Part shown: positions 46,057 through 54,237 of the stretch, in pieces
How the letters are laid out: every line of letters begins with the position of its first letter
Position numbering within the stretch: position 1 is the stretch's first letter
DNA from: DATLED01 sp963750255
GTDB taxonomy: Bacteria; Actinomycetota; Acidimicrobiia; Acidimicrobiales; CADCTF01
Length of the DNA stretch: 64,000 nt
Assembly: GCA_963750255.1 (NCBI GenBank)
Contig: CAVVPZ010000001.1
Coordinates: 1-64,000, forward strand
Reading direction: 5' to 3'
The notes under the pieces: model-generated
Seen by the model: the letters and a program-made list of their open reading frames with translations, nothing else
Told to the model about the DNA's origin: nothing
Databases searched by the model: none
Made by a program: the position numbers and the translations under genes

Positions 46057-47310
46057 CTAGTCCTCGAAGGTGACGGCGTCGTTGAACGCCGCCAGCGTAG
46101 GAGCGATCGTGGCCGTCGGTCCCACGTGGGGCGAGACGGCGTCGATGGTCTTGAGCCCGTTGCCGGTGACATACGCAACCACCCGCTCGTCCTTGCGGAC
46201 GACGCCCGAGGCGGCCAACTGAGCCAGCGTGGCGATGGTCACGCCGCCGGCGGTCTCGGCGAAGATGCCCTCGGTGCGGGCAAGGAGGCGGATGCCTTCG
46301 ACGATCTCGTCGTCGCTCACCGAGCCGACAGCGCCCCCCGTCTTGCGGACGACATCGAGGGCGTAGAAGCCGTCGGCCGGGTTGCCGATGGCCAACGACT
46401 TCGCGATCGTCGCCGGCCGCTGGGGGCGGATCACGTCGGTGCCCTCGGCGAAGGCCGTGGCCACCGGCGAACATCCGGTGGCTTGGGCACCCGACACCCG
46501 GACATGCGGAGCGTCGGCGCCATCGAGGAGCCCGACCTCGTGGAGCTCCTGGAAGCCCTTGTGGATCTTGGTCAGCTGCGAGCCCGACGCGATGGGGACC
46601 ACCACGTGGTCGGGGGTCTGCCAGCCGAGTTGCTCGGCCACTTCGAAGGCGAGCGTCTTGGAGCCCTCGGCGTAGTACGTGCGCACGTTGACGTTGACGA
46701 AGGCCCACGACGGGTGCTCGCTCGTCAGCTCGGCGCACAGCCGGTTGACGTCGTCGTAGGACCCCTCGACGGCCACGAGCGTGCCGCCGTAGACCGCGGT
46801 GGTGATGACCTTGGCCTGCTCGAGGTCGTGGGGGATGAAGACGATCGACTCCATGCCGGCGCGGGCGGCGTGCGCGGCCACGGAGTTGGCCAGGTTGCCC
46901 GTCGACGCGCAGGCGGCGACCTTGAAGCCGAGCTCGCGGGCCTTGGTCAGCGCGACCGACACGACCCGGTCCTTGAAGGACCCCGTCGGGTTGAGCGTGT
47001 CGTTCTTGATCCAGAGCTCGCCGAGTCCGAGTTCGGCGGCCAGCCGGTCGGCCCGCACGAGCGGGGTGAAACCGGCGCCGAGGTTGACCGGGTTCTCGGA
47101 CGAGGCCGGGAGCAGGTCGGCGTACCGCCAGATGTTGTTGGGGCCGGCGGCGATCCGCTCCCGGCTGACAGCGGCCCGGATGCGCTCGTAGTCGTAGGCG
47201 ACCTCGAGCGGCCCGAAGCAGAACTCGCACACGTGCAACGCTTCGACCGGGTAGGTCCGAGCACACTCCCGACAGCGCAGGGAGTCGACGAACGGCGCAC
47301 TGGTTCCCAT
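46057..47310 (-). CDS. thrC: Threonine synthase
   Basis: PLP enzyme converting O-phosphohomoserine to threonine. About 417 residues from ATG 47310 (an in-frame ATG at 47349 is less likely; AGGAGAGG precedes 47310). An N-terminal zinc-ribbon-like part, SLRCRECARTYPVEALHVCE then FCFGPLEV, has four cysteines. The PLP-binding Lys is in NDTLNPTGSFKDRVVSVALT; STGNLANSVAAHAARAGMES and VPIASGSQLTKIHKGFQELH are phosphate- and substrate-site segments; AETAGGVTIATLAQLAASGV ends the core. The cysteine-bearing N-terminus and a downstream sulfur carrier make a sulfur-linked beta-replacement role conceivable (inference). Confidence 0.9.
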   Translation of the reverse strand: MGTSAPFVDSLRCRECARTYPVEALHVCEFCFGPLEVAYDYERIRAAVSRERIAAGPNNIWRYADLLPASSENPVNLGAGFTPLVRADRLAAELGLGELWIKNDTLNPTGSFKDRVVSVALTKARELGFKVAACASTGNLANSVAAHAARAGMESIVFIPHDLEQAKVITTAVYGGTLVAVEGSYDDVNRLCAELTSEHPSWAFVNVNVRTYYAEGSKTLAFEVAEQLGWQTPDHVVVPIASGSQLTKIHKGFQELHEVGLLDGADAPHVRVSGAQATGCSPVATAFAEGTDVIRPQRPATIAKSLAIGNPADGFYALDVVRKTGGAVGSVSDDEIVEGIRLLARTEGIFAETAGGVTIATLAQLAASGVVRKDERVVAYVTGNGLKTIDAVSPHVGPTATIAPTLAAFNDAVTFED

Positions 47311-47453
47311 GATCGGTGATCCTCTCCTCATCGTTCCGGGCTTTGGCACCTGGTCACCGCCGGAAGGCGTCTGACTGGTTGTCGCAGCGTCTACGGGCCC
47401 GGTCCCTCGACTGCTCTGGATGAACTTCCTCCATGGTACGAGAGAATGGAGCG

Positions 47454-48218
47454 ATGCTCCACCCGGTTGTCAGCGTGGTCGTGCCGGCCCGCAACGAAGC
47501 CACCACCATCGCCGGCGTCGTTGCCGGCGCCTTGGCGTTGGGCCACGACCAGGTCGCTGAAGTCGTAGTGGTCGACGACGGATCGATCGACGGCACCCCC
47601 GAGGTGGCCGAGGCGGCCGGCGCTCGCGTCGTCCGCGGCGACGGACCTTTCGGCGCCCACGGACGCGGACCGGGCAAGGGCCAGGCCATGTGGCGGGGTC
47701 TGGCCGAGGCGATCGGCGACCTCGTGGTCTTCTGCGACGGCGACCTCGACCCGTTCGACGCCGACTACATCCCTGCCCTCGCCAGCGCGCTCGTCCGTAC
47801 GCCCGAAGCGGCGTTGGTCAAGGGTCGGTACCGCCGGGCTGGCACCGGGGGCAGGGTCAACGAGCTCGTGGCCCGACCGTCCATCGACCTCCTCCACCCC
47901 GCCTTGGGCCGGCTGGCGCAGCCCCTCGGCGGCGAGTACGCCGCCTGGCGCGACGTGCTCGAACGGGTGCCGTTCGTGCACGGCTACGGCGTCGACCTCG
48001 GGTTGGCGATCGACATCGCCAGTCGGTTCGGACCGTCGTCGGTGATCGAAGTCGACCTCAGCCCCCGTTCGCACCGCAACCGCAGCCTCGAGGAGCTGCG
48101 ACCGCAGGCGACGGCCGTGCTCGAGGTGGCGCTGGCCCGGGCCGGCGTTCGGCTGCCCCGGCCTGCAGAGTGCCCTCCGCTCGGCGAGGTCCCGGGCTAC
48201 GTGCGCCGCTCGGCCTGA
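47454..48218 (+). CDS. gpgS: Glucosyl-3-phosphoglycerate synthase (family 2/81-like glycosyltransferase)
   Basis: 254 residues. HPVVSVVVPARNEATTIAGV and EVVVVDDGSIDGTPEVAEAA are the nucleotide-sugar site; GRGPGKGQAMWRGLAEAIGD, VVFCDGDLDPFDADYIPALA (metal-binding DxD-type), LVKGRYRRAGTGGRVNELVA, LAQPLGGEYAAWRDVLERVP, GYGVDLGLAIDIASRFGPSS and SHRNRSLEELRPQATAVLEV match mycobacterial GpgS block by block, although this protein is shorter (about 320 there). GpgS transfers glucose from NDP-glucose to 3-phosphoglycerate, leading to glucosylglycerate and, in mycobacteria, methylglucose lipopolysaccharide. Start ATG 47454 has GGAG close by; 47433 is an alternative. Confidence 0.82.
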   Translation: MLHPVVSVVVPARNEATTIAGVVAGALALGHDQVAEVVVVDDGSIDGTPEVAEAAGARVVRGDGPFGAHGRGPGKGQAMWRGLAEAIGDLVVFCDGDLDPFDADYIPALASALVRTPEAALVKGRYRRAGTGGRVNELVARPSIDLLHPALGRLAQPLGGEYAAWRDVLERVPFVHGYGVDLGLAIDIASRFGPSSVIEVDLSPRSHRNRSLEELRPQATAVLEVALARAGVRLPRPAECPPLGEVPGYVRRSA

Positions 48219-49306
48219 TCCTCGGCCAGCGGTTCCTCGGTCAAGAGCTCGTCGATGGGTTCGTCGAGGACGTACACGTGCCACAGATGGCTGATGAGGA
48301 TCTTGCCGACCGCGGCCACGGGCACGGCCAGGAGAAGGCCGAAGAAGCCGGCCAGATTCCCGCCGGCCACGAGGGCCAGAATCACCACCGCAGGGTGGAG
48401 GTGGACGGTGCGCTGCATCACCTGCGGGGTGATGAAGTGGTTGTCGACCTGTTGGACCCCGACCATGATCGCCACCACCAGAAGCGCTTGGAGTGGTGAG
48501 CCTGTGGTGAGGGCGATCGTGACGCCCGGGATGCCGCCGACCCACGGTCCGATGAGCGGGATGATGTTGAAGAGGCCGGCGATCATCCCGATGAGGAACC
48601 AGAACTTGAGGCCTATGACCCCGAGTCCGATCGAGCAGAGGACGCCGACGATGGCGGCCACCGCCAACTGGCCACGGAAGAAGCCCCCGATGGCGCTGTT
48701 GAGCCGCGCAGCCACCACGTCGACCTCGTCGCGAATGCCTGGAGGGATGAGCGACTCCGACACCCGACGCACATGGGGGACATCGACCAACAGGTAGAAG
48801 GCGATGATCGGTCCGAGGATGAGGATCAACAACACGTGGAGGATCTGGCCGCCGATCCGCCGCAGCGATTGCAACTGCTCGTCGAACGTGGCCCCGTTGT
48901 TCGACAGGGCGTTCTCGAGGTCGGTGCGGGTGAACTCGTAGAACGTCCCCACCGACTGGGCGGCACGATCATCGACCCACCGGTTGAGTCGGGTCTGGAT
49001 GGCGGGCAGATCCTGTTCGAGTTGATCGAACTGGCTGGCCGCGATCGGGAACAGCCCGAGCCCGGCGGCGCCGATCACGGCCAGCACCCCGACATAGGCG
49101 ATCGAGGCGCCAGCGGCCCGCGGAACGCCGCGTGCCTGCAGGCGGGTGACGACGGGGTTGAGGATGAAGACGATGGCTCCGGCCATCACGAGCGGTGGAA
49201 AGACGATCCGGAACGTCCACAGGACCGAGGCCAGGATGGCCACCACGGCGGCCAGGCCGACTAGTGCCCACGCCAGCCGGCCCGCCCGACGGATCCGCTC
49301 GTGCAC
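48197..49306 (-). CDS. AI-2E/PerM family transporter
   Basis: 369 residues with about eight membrane helices: LAWALVGLAAVVAILASVLW, IVFPPLVMAGAIVFILNPVV, IGGQILHVLLILILGPIIAF, and the conserved C-terminal block FRGQLAVAAIVGVLCSIGLG, GLFNIIPLIGPWVGGIPGVT, GVQQVDNHFITPQVMQRTVH, LHPAVVILALVAGGNLAGFF. The family exports autoinducer-like molecules or exchanges Na+/H+; substrate unknown. Its 3' end overlaps gpgS by 22 bases in convergent orientation. The C-terminus is acidic. Confidence 0.9.
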   Translation of the reverse strand: MHERIRRAGRLAWALVGLAAVVAILASVLWTFRIVFPPLVMAGAIVFILNPVVTRLQARGVPRAAGASIAYVGVLAVIGAAGLGLFPIAASQFDQLEQDLPAIQTRLNRWVDDRAAQSVGTFYEFTRTDLENALSNNGATFDEQLQSLRRIGGQILHVLLILILGPIIAFYLLVDVPHVRRVSESLIPPGIRDEVDVVAARLNSAIGGFFRGQLAVAAIVGVLCSIGLGVIGLKFWFLIGMIAGLFNIIPLIGPWVGGIPGVTIALTTGSPLQALLVVAIMVGVQQVDNHFITPQVMQRTVHLHPAVVILALVAGGNLAGFFGLLLAVPVAAVGKILISHLWHVYVLDEPIDELLTEEPLAEDQAERRT

Positions 49307-49315
49307 GATTCGACG

Positions 49316-50329
49316 CTACCGGCCGAAGTCGGCGAGGTGCTCCTCGACGACCTCGCGCACGCATGCCAGTGTCTCGTCGATCGCCCGCTCCCGGCCGAAT
49401 CGCTCGACGAGCGACACCACGGTCACCCGATCCGAAAGGGGCGGAAGTCCGTCGAGGATCTGACCGACGACGACGAGCGCGGGCCGGTCGAACTCGTCGG
49501 CCAGTTCCAGCACCCCGCCGACCGCCTTGCCGGCAAACGACTGGTCATCGAGGAAGCCCTCGCCGGTGACGACCAAATCGGCCACCTCCACTCGGCCGGC
49601 GAGGTCGATGGCGTCGGCCACGAGTTCGAACCCGGGCACGAGGCGGGCACCGACAGCTGCGAGCCCGCCCGCCAGTCCGCCTGCGGCCCCGCTGCCCGGG
49701 AGGTCACGGACATCGACGCCGAACTGCTCCACGTAGCGGTCGGCCAGGGCCTCGAGCCGTCGGGAGAGCAACTCGGTTTGGTTGTCGGTGGCGCCCTTCT
49801 GGCCAGCGAAGACTCGAGCGGCGTCGAGGAACCTGGTCGTGACGTCGCAGGCGACGACGAGGTCGACCCCCGCAAGCCGAGCCCGCGGCTCCATTGCTTC
49901 GAGACACCCCTGTCCGCCGTCTGTCGTCGCCGAGCCGCCGACCCCGACGATGATCCGGCGAGCGCCGGCCGCCACCGCGGCCATGATCAGCTGCCCGACG
50001 CCGCCGGTGGACGCCCGGAGCGGATCGTTCCACTCGGCGCCGCCGACGAGCTCGAGTCCGGCGGCACGAGCCATCTCGAGCACGGCGGTCGGCGTCCGGC
50101 CGTCCTGCATGCGCCATTCGGCGTCGACCACCTCGCCGAGGGGGCCTTGCACCCGACTCGACCGGGGGCTGCCTCCGAGTGCCTCGAGGATCCCCTCGCC
50201 GCCGTCAGCCACGGGAGCCTCGTCGACCACCCAACCCGCGGCCTTGGCCGAGCTAGCGATGGCACCAGCGACGTCGCCCGCGGACGCCGTGCCGCGGAAC
50301 TTGTCGGGGGCGGCGACGACCTTGGGCAC
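49316..50329 (-). CDS. glxK: Glycerate kinase (GlxK/GarK family)
   Basis: 337 residues from GTG 50329. MPKVVAAPDKFRGTASAGDV, APVADGGEGILEALGGSPRS, MARAAGLELVGGAEWNDPLR, ASTGGVGQLIMAAVAAGARR, IIVGVGGSATTDGGQGCLEA and FAGQKGATDNQTELLSRRLE are the family blocks; GSGAAGGLAGGLAAVGARLV and DLVVTGEGFLDDQSFAGKAV complete it. It phosphorylates D-glycerate to phosphoglycerate (usually 2-phosphoglycerate in this family). It precedes the AI-2E gene by nine bases on the same strand and is divergent from otsA with a 20-base gap. Confidence 0.93.
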   Translation of the reverse strand: MPKVVAAPDKFRGTASAGDVAGAIASSAKAAGWVVDEAPVADGGEGILEALGGSPRSSRVQGPLGEVVDAEWRMQDGRTPTAVLEMARAAGLELVGGAEWNDPLRASTGGVGQLIMAAVAAGARRIIVGVGGSATTDGGQGCLEAMEPRARLAGVDLVVACDVTTRFLDAARVFAGQKGATDNQTELLSRRLEALADRYVEQFGVDVRDLPGSGAAGGLAGGLAAVGARLVPGFELVADAIDLAGRVEVADLVVTGEGFLDDQSFAGKAVGGVLELADEFDRPALVVVGQILDGLPPLSDRVTVVSLVERFGRERAIDETLACVREVVEEHLADFGR

Positions 50330-50349
50330 GCCGGGTATGGTGCCCCACC

Positions 50350-51738
50350 GTGCCGACCTCCGTGACCACCGGCGGCCCGGCGCTCGTCGTGGTCTCCAAC
50401 CGAGGGCCGCTCAACTTCGCCCTCGACGACGGTCGTCTCGTCACCAAGAAGGCGGCCGGCGGCCTGGTGAACACGCTCGTGCCCGCCCTCACCGATCGCG
50501 ACGCGATCTGGGTGGCGGGCGCCATCGGCGACGCCGACCGCAGGGCGGCCGAAGGTGGCCCGATCCAGAGCGACGGGATCGATGTCCGGCTCCTGGCGAT
50601 CGCCGAGGACGACTACCGCGCCTACTACGACGACATCGCCAACTCGACCCTCTGGTACCTGCACCACGGCATGTTCGACCTGCCCCGTCGTCCGCTGTTC
50701 GACCAGGCGTGGCGGGCATCGTGGGATCGGTTCCGGCGGGTCAACGAGCAGTTCTCGGCCGCGGCCGCGGCGGCGGCGCCCGAGGGGGCGACGGTCGTGG
50801 TCCACGACTACCACCTATCCCTCGTGGGGGCGAGCCTGGCCGCGGCCCGGCCCGATCTCCATCTGGTCCACTTCAACCACACGCCGTTCTGCACCGCGGA
50901 GGAGCTTCGGGTGCTCCCCGACGATGTCGCCGTCGAGTTGATGGCTGGCCTGACCGGCTTCGCATCGTGCGGGTTCCACACCGAGCGGTGGGCGGAGAAC
51001 TTCGCAGACTCGGCCGAGTCGGTGCTCGGCCGACGTCCCGAAACCTTCGTCGCCCCGGCGGCCCCCGACCTCGCCGACGTCGAGGCGGTCGCCGACTCGC
51101 GGGCCTGCGCCGAGCACCTCGCCGAGATCGAGGCCCTCGTCGGCGACCGCCTCTTCATCGCTCGCGTCGATCGCATCGAGCTCTCGAAGAATCTGGTTCG
51201 CGGGTTCCTCGCCTTCGATGAGTTGCTCGACACGCGGCCCGAGTGGCGGGGCAAGGTCGTGTTCGGCGCCAGCGTGTACCCGTCGCGGCAAGGGTTGGCC
51301 GACTACCTCGAATACACCAGGGAGGTCCACGCGGTGATCCAAGCGATCAACGACAAGTGGGCCACCGAGAGCTGGACCCCGATTCTCGTCGACGCCGACG
51401 ACAACTTCCCCGCCTCGGTCGCGGTCCTCAAGCGCTACGACGTATTGGTCGTCAACCCCGTGCGCGACGGCCTCAACCTCGTGGCCAAGGAAGGAGCGGT
51501 GGTCAACGACCGCAACGGCGTCCTCGTGCTCAGCCGCGAGAGCGGCGTGCACGACGAACTCGGCTCCTGGGCCATCGAGTGCAATCCCTTCGACGTGGGC
51601 GCCACGGCGACTGCACTCCACACGGCGCTGTGCATGTCGACCGATGAGCGGGCCCGCCGTGCCGACGGCATGCGGGCGGCGGTCCGGTCGCGCTCGCCTC
51701 ACGACTGGCTGGCCGATCAACTCCACGCCGGAGGCTGA
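50350..51738 (+). CDS. otsA: Trehalose-6-phosphate synthase (GT20)
   Basis: 462 residues from GTG 50350. ALVVVSNRGPLNFALDDGRL, KKAAGGLVNTLVPALTDRDA, LWYLHHGMFDLPRRPLFDQA, ATVVVHDYHLSLVGASLAAA (HDYHL motif), LVHFNHTPFCTAEELRVLPD, CGFHTERWAENFADSAESVL, LFIARVDRIELSKNLVRGFL (Arg/Lys phosphate site) and VVNPVRDGLNLVAKEGAVVN (donor-site DG-NLVAKE) are all present. It transfers glucose from NDP-glucose to glucose-6-phosphate. A trehalose phosphatase gene converges on it. A related specificity such as glucosylglycerol phosphate cannot be excluded. Confidence 0.93.
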   Translation: MPTSVTTGGPALVVVSNRGPLNFALDDGRLVTKKAAGGLVNTLVPALTDRDAIWVAGAIGDADRRAAEGGPIQSDGIDVRLLAIAEDDYRAYYDDIANSTLWYLHHGMFDLPRRPLFDQAWRASWDRFRRVNEQFSAAAAAAAPEGATVVVHDYHLSLVGASLAAARPDLHLVHFNHTPFCTAEELRVLPDDVAVELMAGLTGFASCGFHTERWAENFADSAESVLGRRPETFVAPAAPDLADVEAVADSRACAEHLAEIEALVGDRLFIARVDRIELSKNLVRGFLAFDELLDTRPEWRGKVVFGASVYPSRQGLADYLEYTREVHAVIQAINDKWATESWTPILVDADDNFPASVAVLKRYDVLVVNPVRDGLNLVAKEGAVVNDRNGVLVLSRESGVHDELGSWAIECNPFDVGATATALHTALCMSTDERARRADGMRAAVRSRSPHDWLADQLHAGG

Positions 51739-51762
51739 CCCGGCGCCGACGGGTCGTTGCGG

Positions 51763-51829
51763 TGGCCGAAGCGGTCGTTCAAACCCGTTGATCTGGCCGA
51801 AGCGGCCGCCGCGATGGCCACCGCAACGG
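51763..51829. repeat. REP-like palindromic repeat, copy 1
   Basis: Sixty-seven bases that align without gaps to 62,774-62,840 (about 50 of 67 identical). Shared blocks: TGGCCGA, CGGTCG, AACCCGTTG, TGGCCG, and an identical GGCCACCGCAACGG at the right end. The upstream GTTGCGGTGGCC pairs with the terminal GGCCACCGCAAC as an inverted repeat. It fills the gap between convergent otsA and otsB and could act as their bidirectional terminator. Confidence 0.75.
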
Positions 51830-51832
51830 GGA

Positions 51833-52606
51833 TCAACAGAGCGAGCGGAGGAGTGCGAGCGAGCCCTCGGGGCCGTCGACGACCAGGTCGGCTCGATCGA
51901 GGAGTTCGGCGGGCGCCTCGGCGCTTCGAACCCCGATACGAAGCGTCGCTGCGCCCGATCGGTCGCGAAGACGGTCGAGCGCATCAAAGGCGGGCAAGTC
52001 GCCGAGGTCGTCGCCCAGAAAGCAGGCGGCATCAGCCGATGCGATGAGCGAATCGACGACGGTGCCCTTGTCGAAGCGAACCGGGGGACGCAGCTCGTAG
52101 GACATCCGGCCGGCGTGGAGCGCCAGTCCGGTCGACGCCGCCGCCTCTTCGGCCCAGCGCCGGGCCCAGTCATCGGCCTGGCGGGCCGTGCGCACGTGCA
52201 GCGTGACCGACAACCCCTTACGCTCCACGCCGACACCCTCGGGCGCCTCGGCTTCGGCCCGTTCGGCTACTCCGGCGACAACGTCACGGTATGGCAGGGC
52301 CTCGGGTTCGGTGCGCTCCCCCGTGCGGTCGGACCACTCGAGTCCGTACAGGCCCGAGAGCACGAGCGAGGACGGCGGCCGGTGCTCGATCTCGAGGCGA
52401 TCCCGCAGAAACGTCACTGGCCGCCCACTGACCACCGCCACCATGCCATATCGATTTGCCAACTCGTGGAGTGCGTCGACGACGCCATCGACGGGGCCCG
52501 CGGCCGCCGGATCGTCGACGATCGACGACAGCGTTCCATCGAAGTCGGTCACCACCGCGGCTCTTTTCCCTGCGGAGCGGAGCACTTCGAGGAAGTTGTC
52601 CGTCAT
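51833..52606 (-). CDS. otsB: Trehalose-6-phosphate phosphatase
   Basis: 257 residues from ATG 52606. HAD fold: RAAVVTDFDGTLSSIVDDPA (motif I DxDGT), MVAVVSGRPVTFLRDRLEIE (motif II Ser), LSGLYGLEWSDRTGERTEPE (cap region GLYG.E), ERKGLSVTLHVRTARQADDW, LRPPVRFDKGTVVDSLIASA (motif III Lys) and CFLGDDLGDLPAFDALDRLR (motif IV GDD..D). Completes the OtsAB route to trehalose. It converges on otsA across the repeat at 51,763-51,829. Confidence 0.94.
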   Translation of the reverse strand: MTDNFLEVLRSAGKRAAVVTDFDGTLSSIVDDPAAAGPVDGVVDALHELANRYGMVAVVSGRPVTFLRDRLEIEHRPPSSLVLSGLYGLEWSDRTGERTEPEALPYRDVVAGVAERAEAEAPEGVGVERKGLSVTLHVRTARQADDWARRWAEEAAASTGLALHAGRMSYELRPPVRFDKGTVVDSLIASADAACFLGDDLGDLPAFDALDRLRDRSGAATLRIGVRSAEAPAELLDRADLVVDGPEGSLALLRSLC

Positions 52607-52746
52607 GTCCGCCGACGGTATCGGTCCAGGTTTGCCGGGAGGGCATTCTGGGAATGGCGGCCTTTGGTCGACGATAAACTCGGAGGGTGTGCCAAGCGAC
52701 GTGACGGTCATGCAAGAGGACACCCGTCCACGTCTCCGGAGTCGGC

Positions 52747-53163
52747 GTGGGCGATCGAGATCGCACCTCGGGCGGCACGCCCCGCCGCGACGCCGCCTTC
52801 GCGGCCTCCGTCGTCGACGCCATCGATGCCCTCTCCCGTGATCTGCATCGGTCGCCCACCGTGGTCGAGGTCGCCATCCGACTGCTCTCGTCCGAGGAAG
52901 AAGTCGTCGCCGCCCTCGACGCCATCGAGACGGTCCCCGTCGAGAATCGCGACGACCGCGGTCCGGTGCTGCGGGTCGACCCCGAGACATCTCTGGCCGG
53001 AGCGGTCGACTTCCTCGATCCGGTCAGCCGCAGCGTCATCGTGTTGCGGGTACGCGACCGCATGACCGAGACCGAGATTGCCATGCGACTCGACCTGCCG
53101 CCGAGCGAGGTGTCACGCCGCGTTCTACGCAGCGTGGCCCAGATGCGTCGAGCGGCCGCGTAG
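52747..53163 (+). CDS. Truncated sigma-70-like protein (regions 3 and 4 only)
   Basis: 138 residues, GTG at 52747 with CGGAG five bases upstream. Two helical segments resemble sigma-70 region 3 (ALSRDLHRSPTVVEVAIRLL then SSEEEVVAALDAIETVPVEN) and region 4 (AGAVDFLDPVSRSVIVLRVR, DRMTETEIAMRLDLPPSEVS, RRVLRSVAQMRRAAA with a helix-turn-helix). Region 2, needed for -10 recognition and core binding, is absent. It could be a degenerate SigB/SigF-type factor, an anti-sigma-like mimic or a stand-alone DNA-binding protein. The preceding gap (52,607-52,746) has no other gene. Confidence 0.6.
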   Translation: MGDRDRTSGGTPRRDAAFAASVVDAIDALSRDLHRSPTVVEVAIRLLSSEEEVVAALDAIETVPVENRDDRGPVLRVDPETSLAGAVDFLDPVSRSVIVLRVRDRMTETEIAMRLDLPPSEVSRRVLRSVAQMRRAAA

Positions 53164-53166
53164 CGC

Positions 53167-53802
53167 TCAGCGCTTGGTGGTCGTGGTGGCCGCACTCGCG
53201 GCCGTCGTCGTCGTACTGGCGGTCGACTTCGCCGGAGGTGCGGCGAACTTCGATGCCTGGTCGGTGCCGAGCACAACGGCGACGTTGGCACCCTTCACGT
53301 CGAGCGGTGCCGGCGCCGGCATCGGCTTCACCACGGTGGCCGGAAGTCCGAGCGTGGCGGCGATGGCGGCGGCGTCGCGGTCGTAGCCGGGCGTGAAATA
53401 GACGCTCGACTCGGCGACGGTGGTGGCGTTGGCTGGTGCGAGCACGTTGAAGCCGGCGGGGTCGAGCGCCGCCTTGGCGTTGCCGGCCGCTCCTTTGACC
53501 GATGAAGCGTTGGCCACGATGACCTTCACGTCCTTGGGCGCGCGGGCGGGCAGCGTCGTGGTCGGCGCCGTCGTCGTCGTGCCCGGCGTCTTGTCGTTGC
53601 TCTTCGCCGGGTTGGCCGACGAATGCGCCGCGCCCGTGCCGGTCGCCTGCACCGACGACCCCGGCGGCTCACCGTCGGTGGCGTTGAGCAACACGATCCC
53701 GATCAAGAGGGCCAGGGCGAGCAGCCCCAGGCCGCGGGCCCCGGCCCCGCCGGCCGAACGGGCGAAAGAACCATCCTCGGCGGCGTAGCGACCAGGCTTC
53801 AT
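53167..53802 (-). CDS. Membrane-anchored LytR_C-domain protein
   Basis: 211 residues. After MKPGRYAAEDGSFARSAGGA comes one membrane helix (GLGLLALALLIGIVLLNATD), a Thr/Ala/Pro linker (TPGTTTTAPTTTLPARAPKD) and the LytR_C fold: VKVIVANASSVKGAAGNAKA, LDPAGFNVLAPANATTVAES, SVYFTPGYDRDAAAIAATLG and VAVVLGTDQASKF. The stop is 4 bases from the preceding convergent gene. LytR_C domains occur at the end of cell-wall ligases and as stand-alone exported proteins; role unclear. It overlaps the DUF3263 gene start-to-stop (ATGA), so the two are coupled. Confidence 0.85.
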   Translation of the reverse strand: MKPGRYAAEDGSFARSAGGAGARGLGLLALALLIGIVLLNATDGEPPGSSVQATGTGAAHSSANPAKSNDKTPGTTTTAPTTTLPARAPKDVKVIVANASSVKGAAGNAKAALDPAGFNVLAPANATTVAESSVYFTPGYDRDAAAIAATLGLPATVVKPMPAPAPLDVKGANVAVVLGTDQASKFAAPPAKSTASTTTTAASAATTTTKR

Positions 53803-54059
53803 CGGCGCGGAGGCTCCCCGGCCGAACGGCCCTCGAACCGAGTACGGCGCCGCTCCTCGCGAAGGCGGCGCAGACGGCGGACGAGCAGCGGATCGAAGGC
53901 AAGCGCCTCGGGCTCGTCGATGAGGCGGTGCAGGAGTTCGCGGTAGCGCGACGCCGAGAGGCCGAGGTGCGAACGGATCGCCGCCTCCTTTGGTCCGTCC
54001 TCGAGCCACCAGCCGCACTCGAAGTCGAGGATGGCCCGGTCGCGATCGGAGAGTGCCAT
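53799..54059 (-). CDS. DUF3263 protein
   Basis: 86 residues: MALSDRDRAILDFECGWWLE, DGPKEAAIRSHLGLSASRYR and ELLHRLIDEPEALAFDPLLV then RRLRRLREERRRTRF. This is the compact helical family DUF3263, restricted to Actinobacteria. The RSHLGLSASRYRELLHRLID segment looks like a helix-turn-helix, so DNA binding is plausible but unproven. Cotranscribed with the LytR_C gene, a pairing common in actinomycetes. Start ATG 54059; an in-frame ATG lies three codons upstream. Confidence 0.88.
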   Translation of the reverse strand: MALSDRDRAILDFECGWWLEDGPKEAAIRSHLGLSASRYRELLHRLIDEPEALAFDPLLVRRLRRLREERRRTRFEGRSAGEPPRR

Positions 54060-54116
54060 TGCCTCCATCCTGTCAGCCACCGGTGACGATGCGGTGTATC
54101 CCGCCCGTCCCCGTCG

Positions 54117-54189
54117 AGCCGGGTGTCGGGATCGAACCGACGACATCCTCTTTACAAGAGAGGTGCTCTGCCAACTGAGCTAACCCGGC
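54117..54189 (-). tRNA. tRNA-Thr (anticodon TGT)
   Basis: 73 bases. On the minus strand: acceptor GCCGGGT pairs with ACCCGGC, D-arm TAGCTCAGTTGGCAGAGCA, anticodon stem CCTCT/AGAGG with loop CTTGTAA, and T-arm GTCGGTTCGATCCCGAC. Discriminator base T; CCA is not encoded. Anticodon TGT reads ACA (and other ACN) threonine codons. Confidence 0.95.
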
Positions 54190-54237
54190 GGGCTCCAACG
54201 GGAAGTGTAGAAGTCCCGGCCGGCATGCCTCGAGCGA

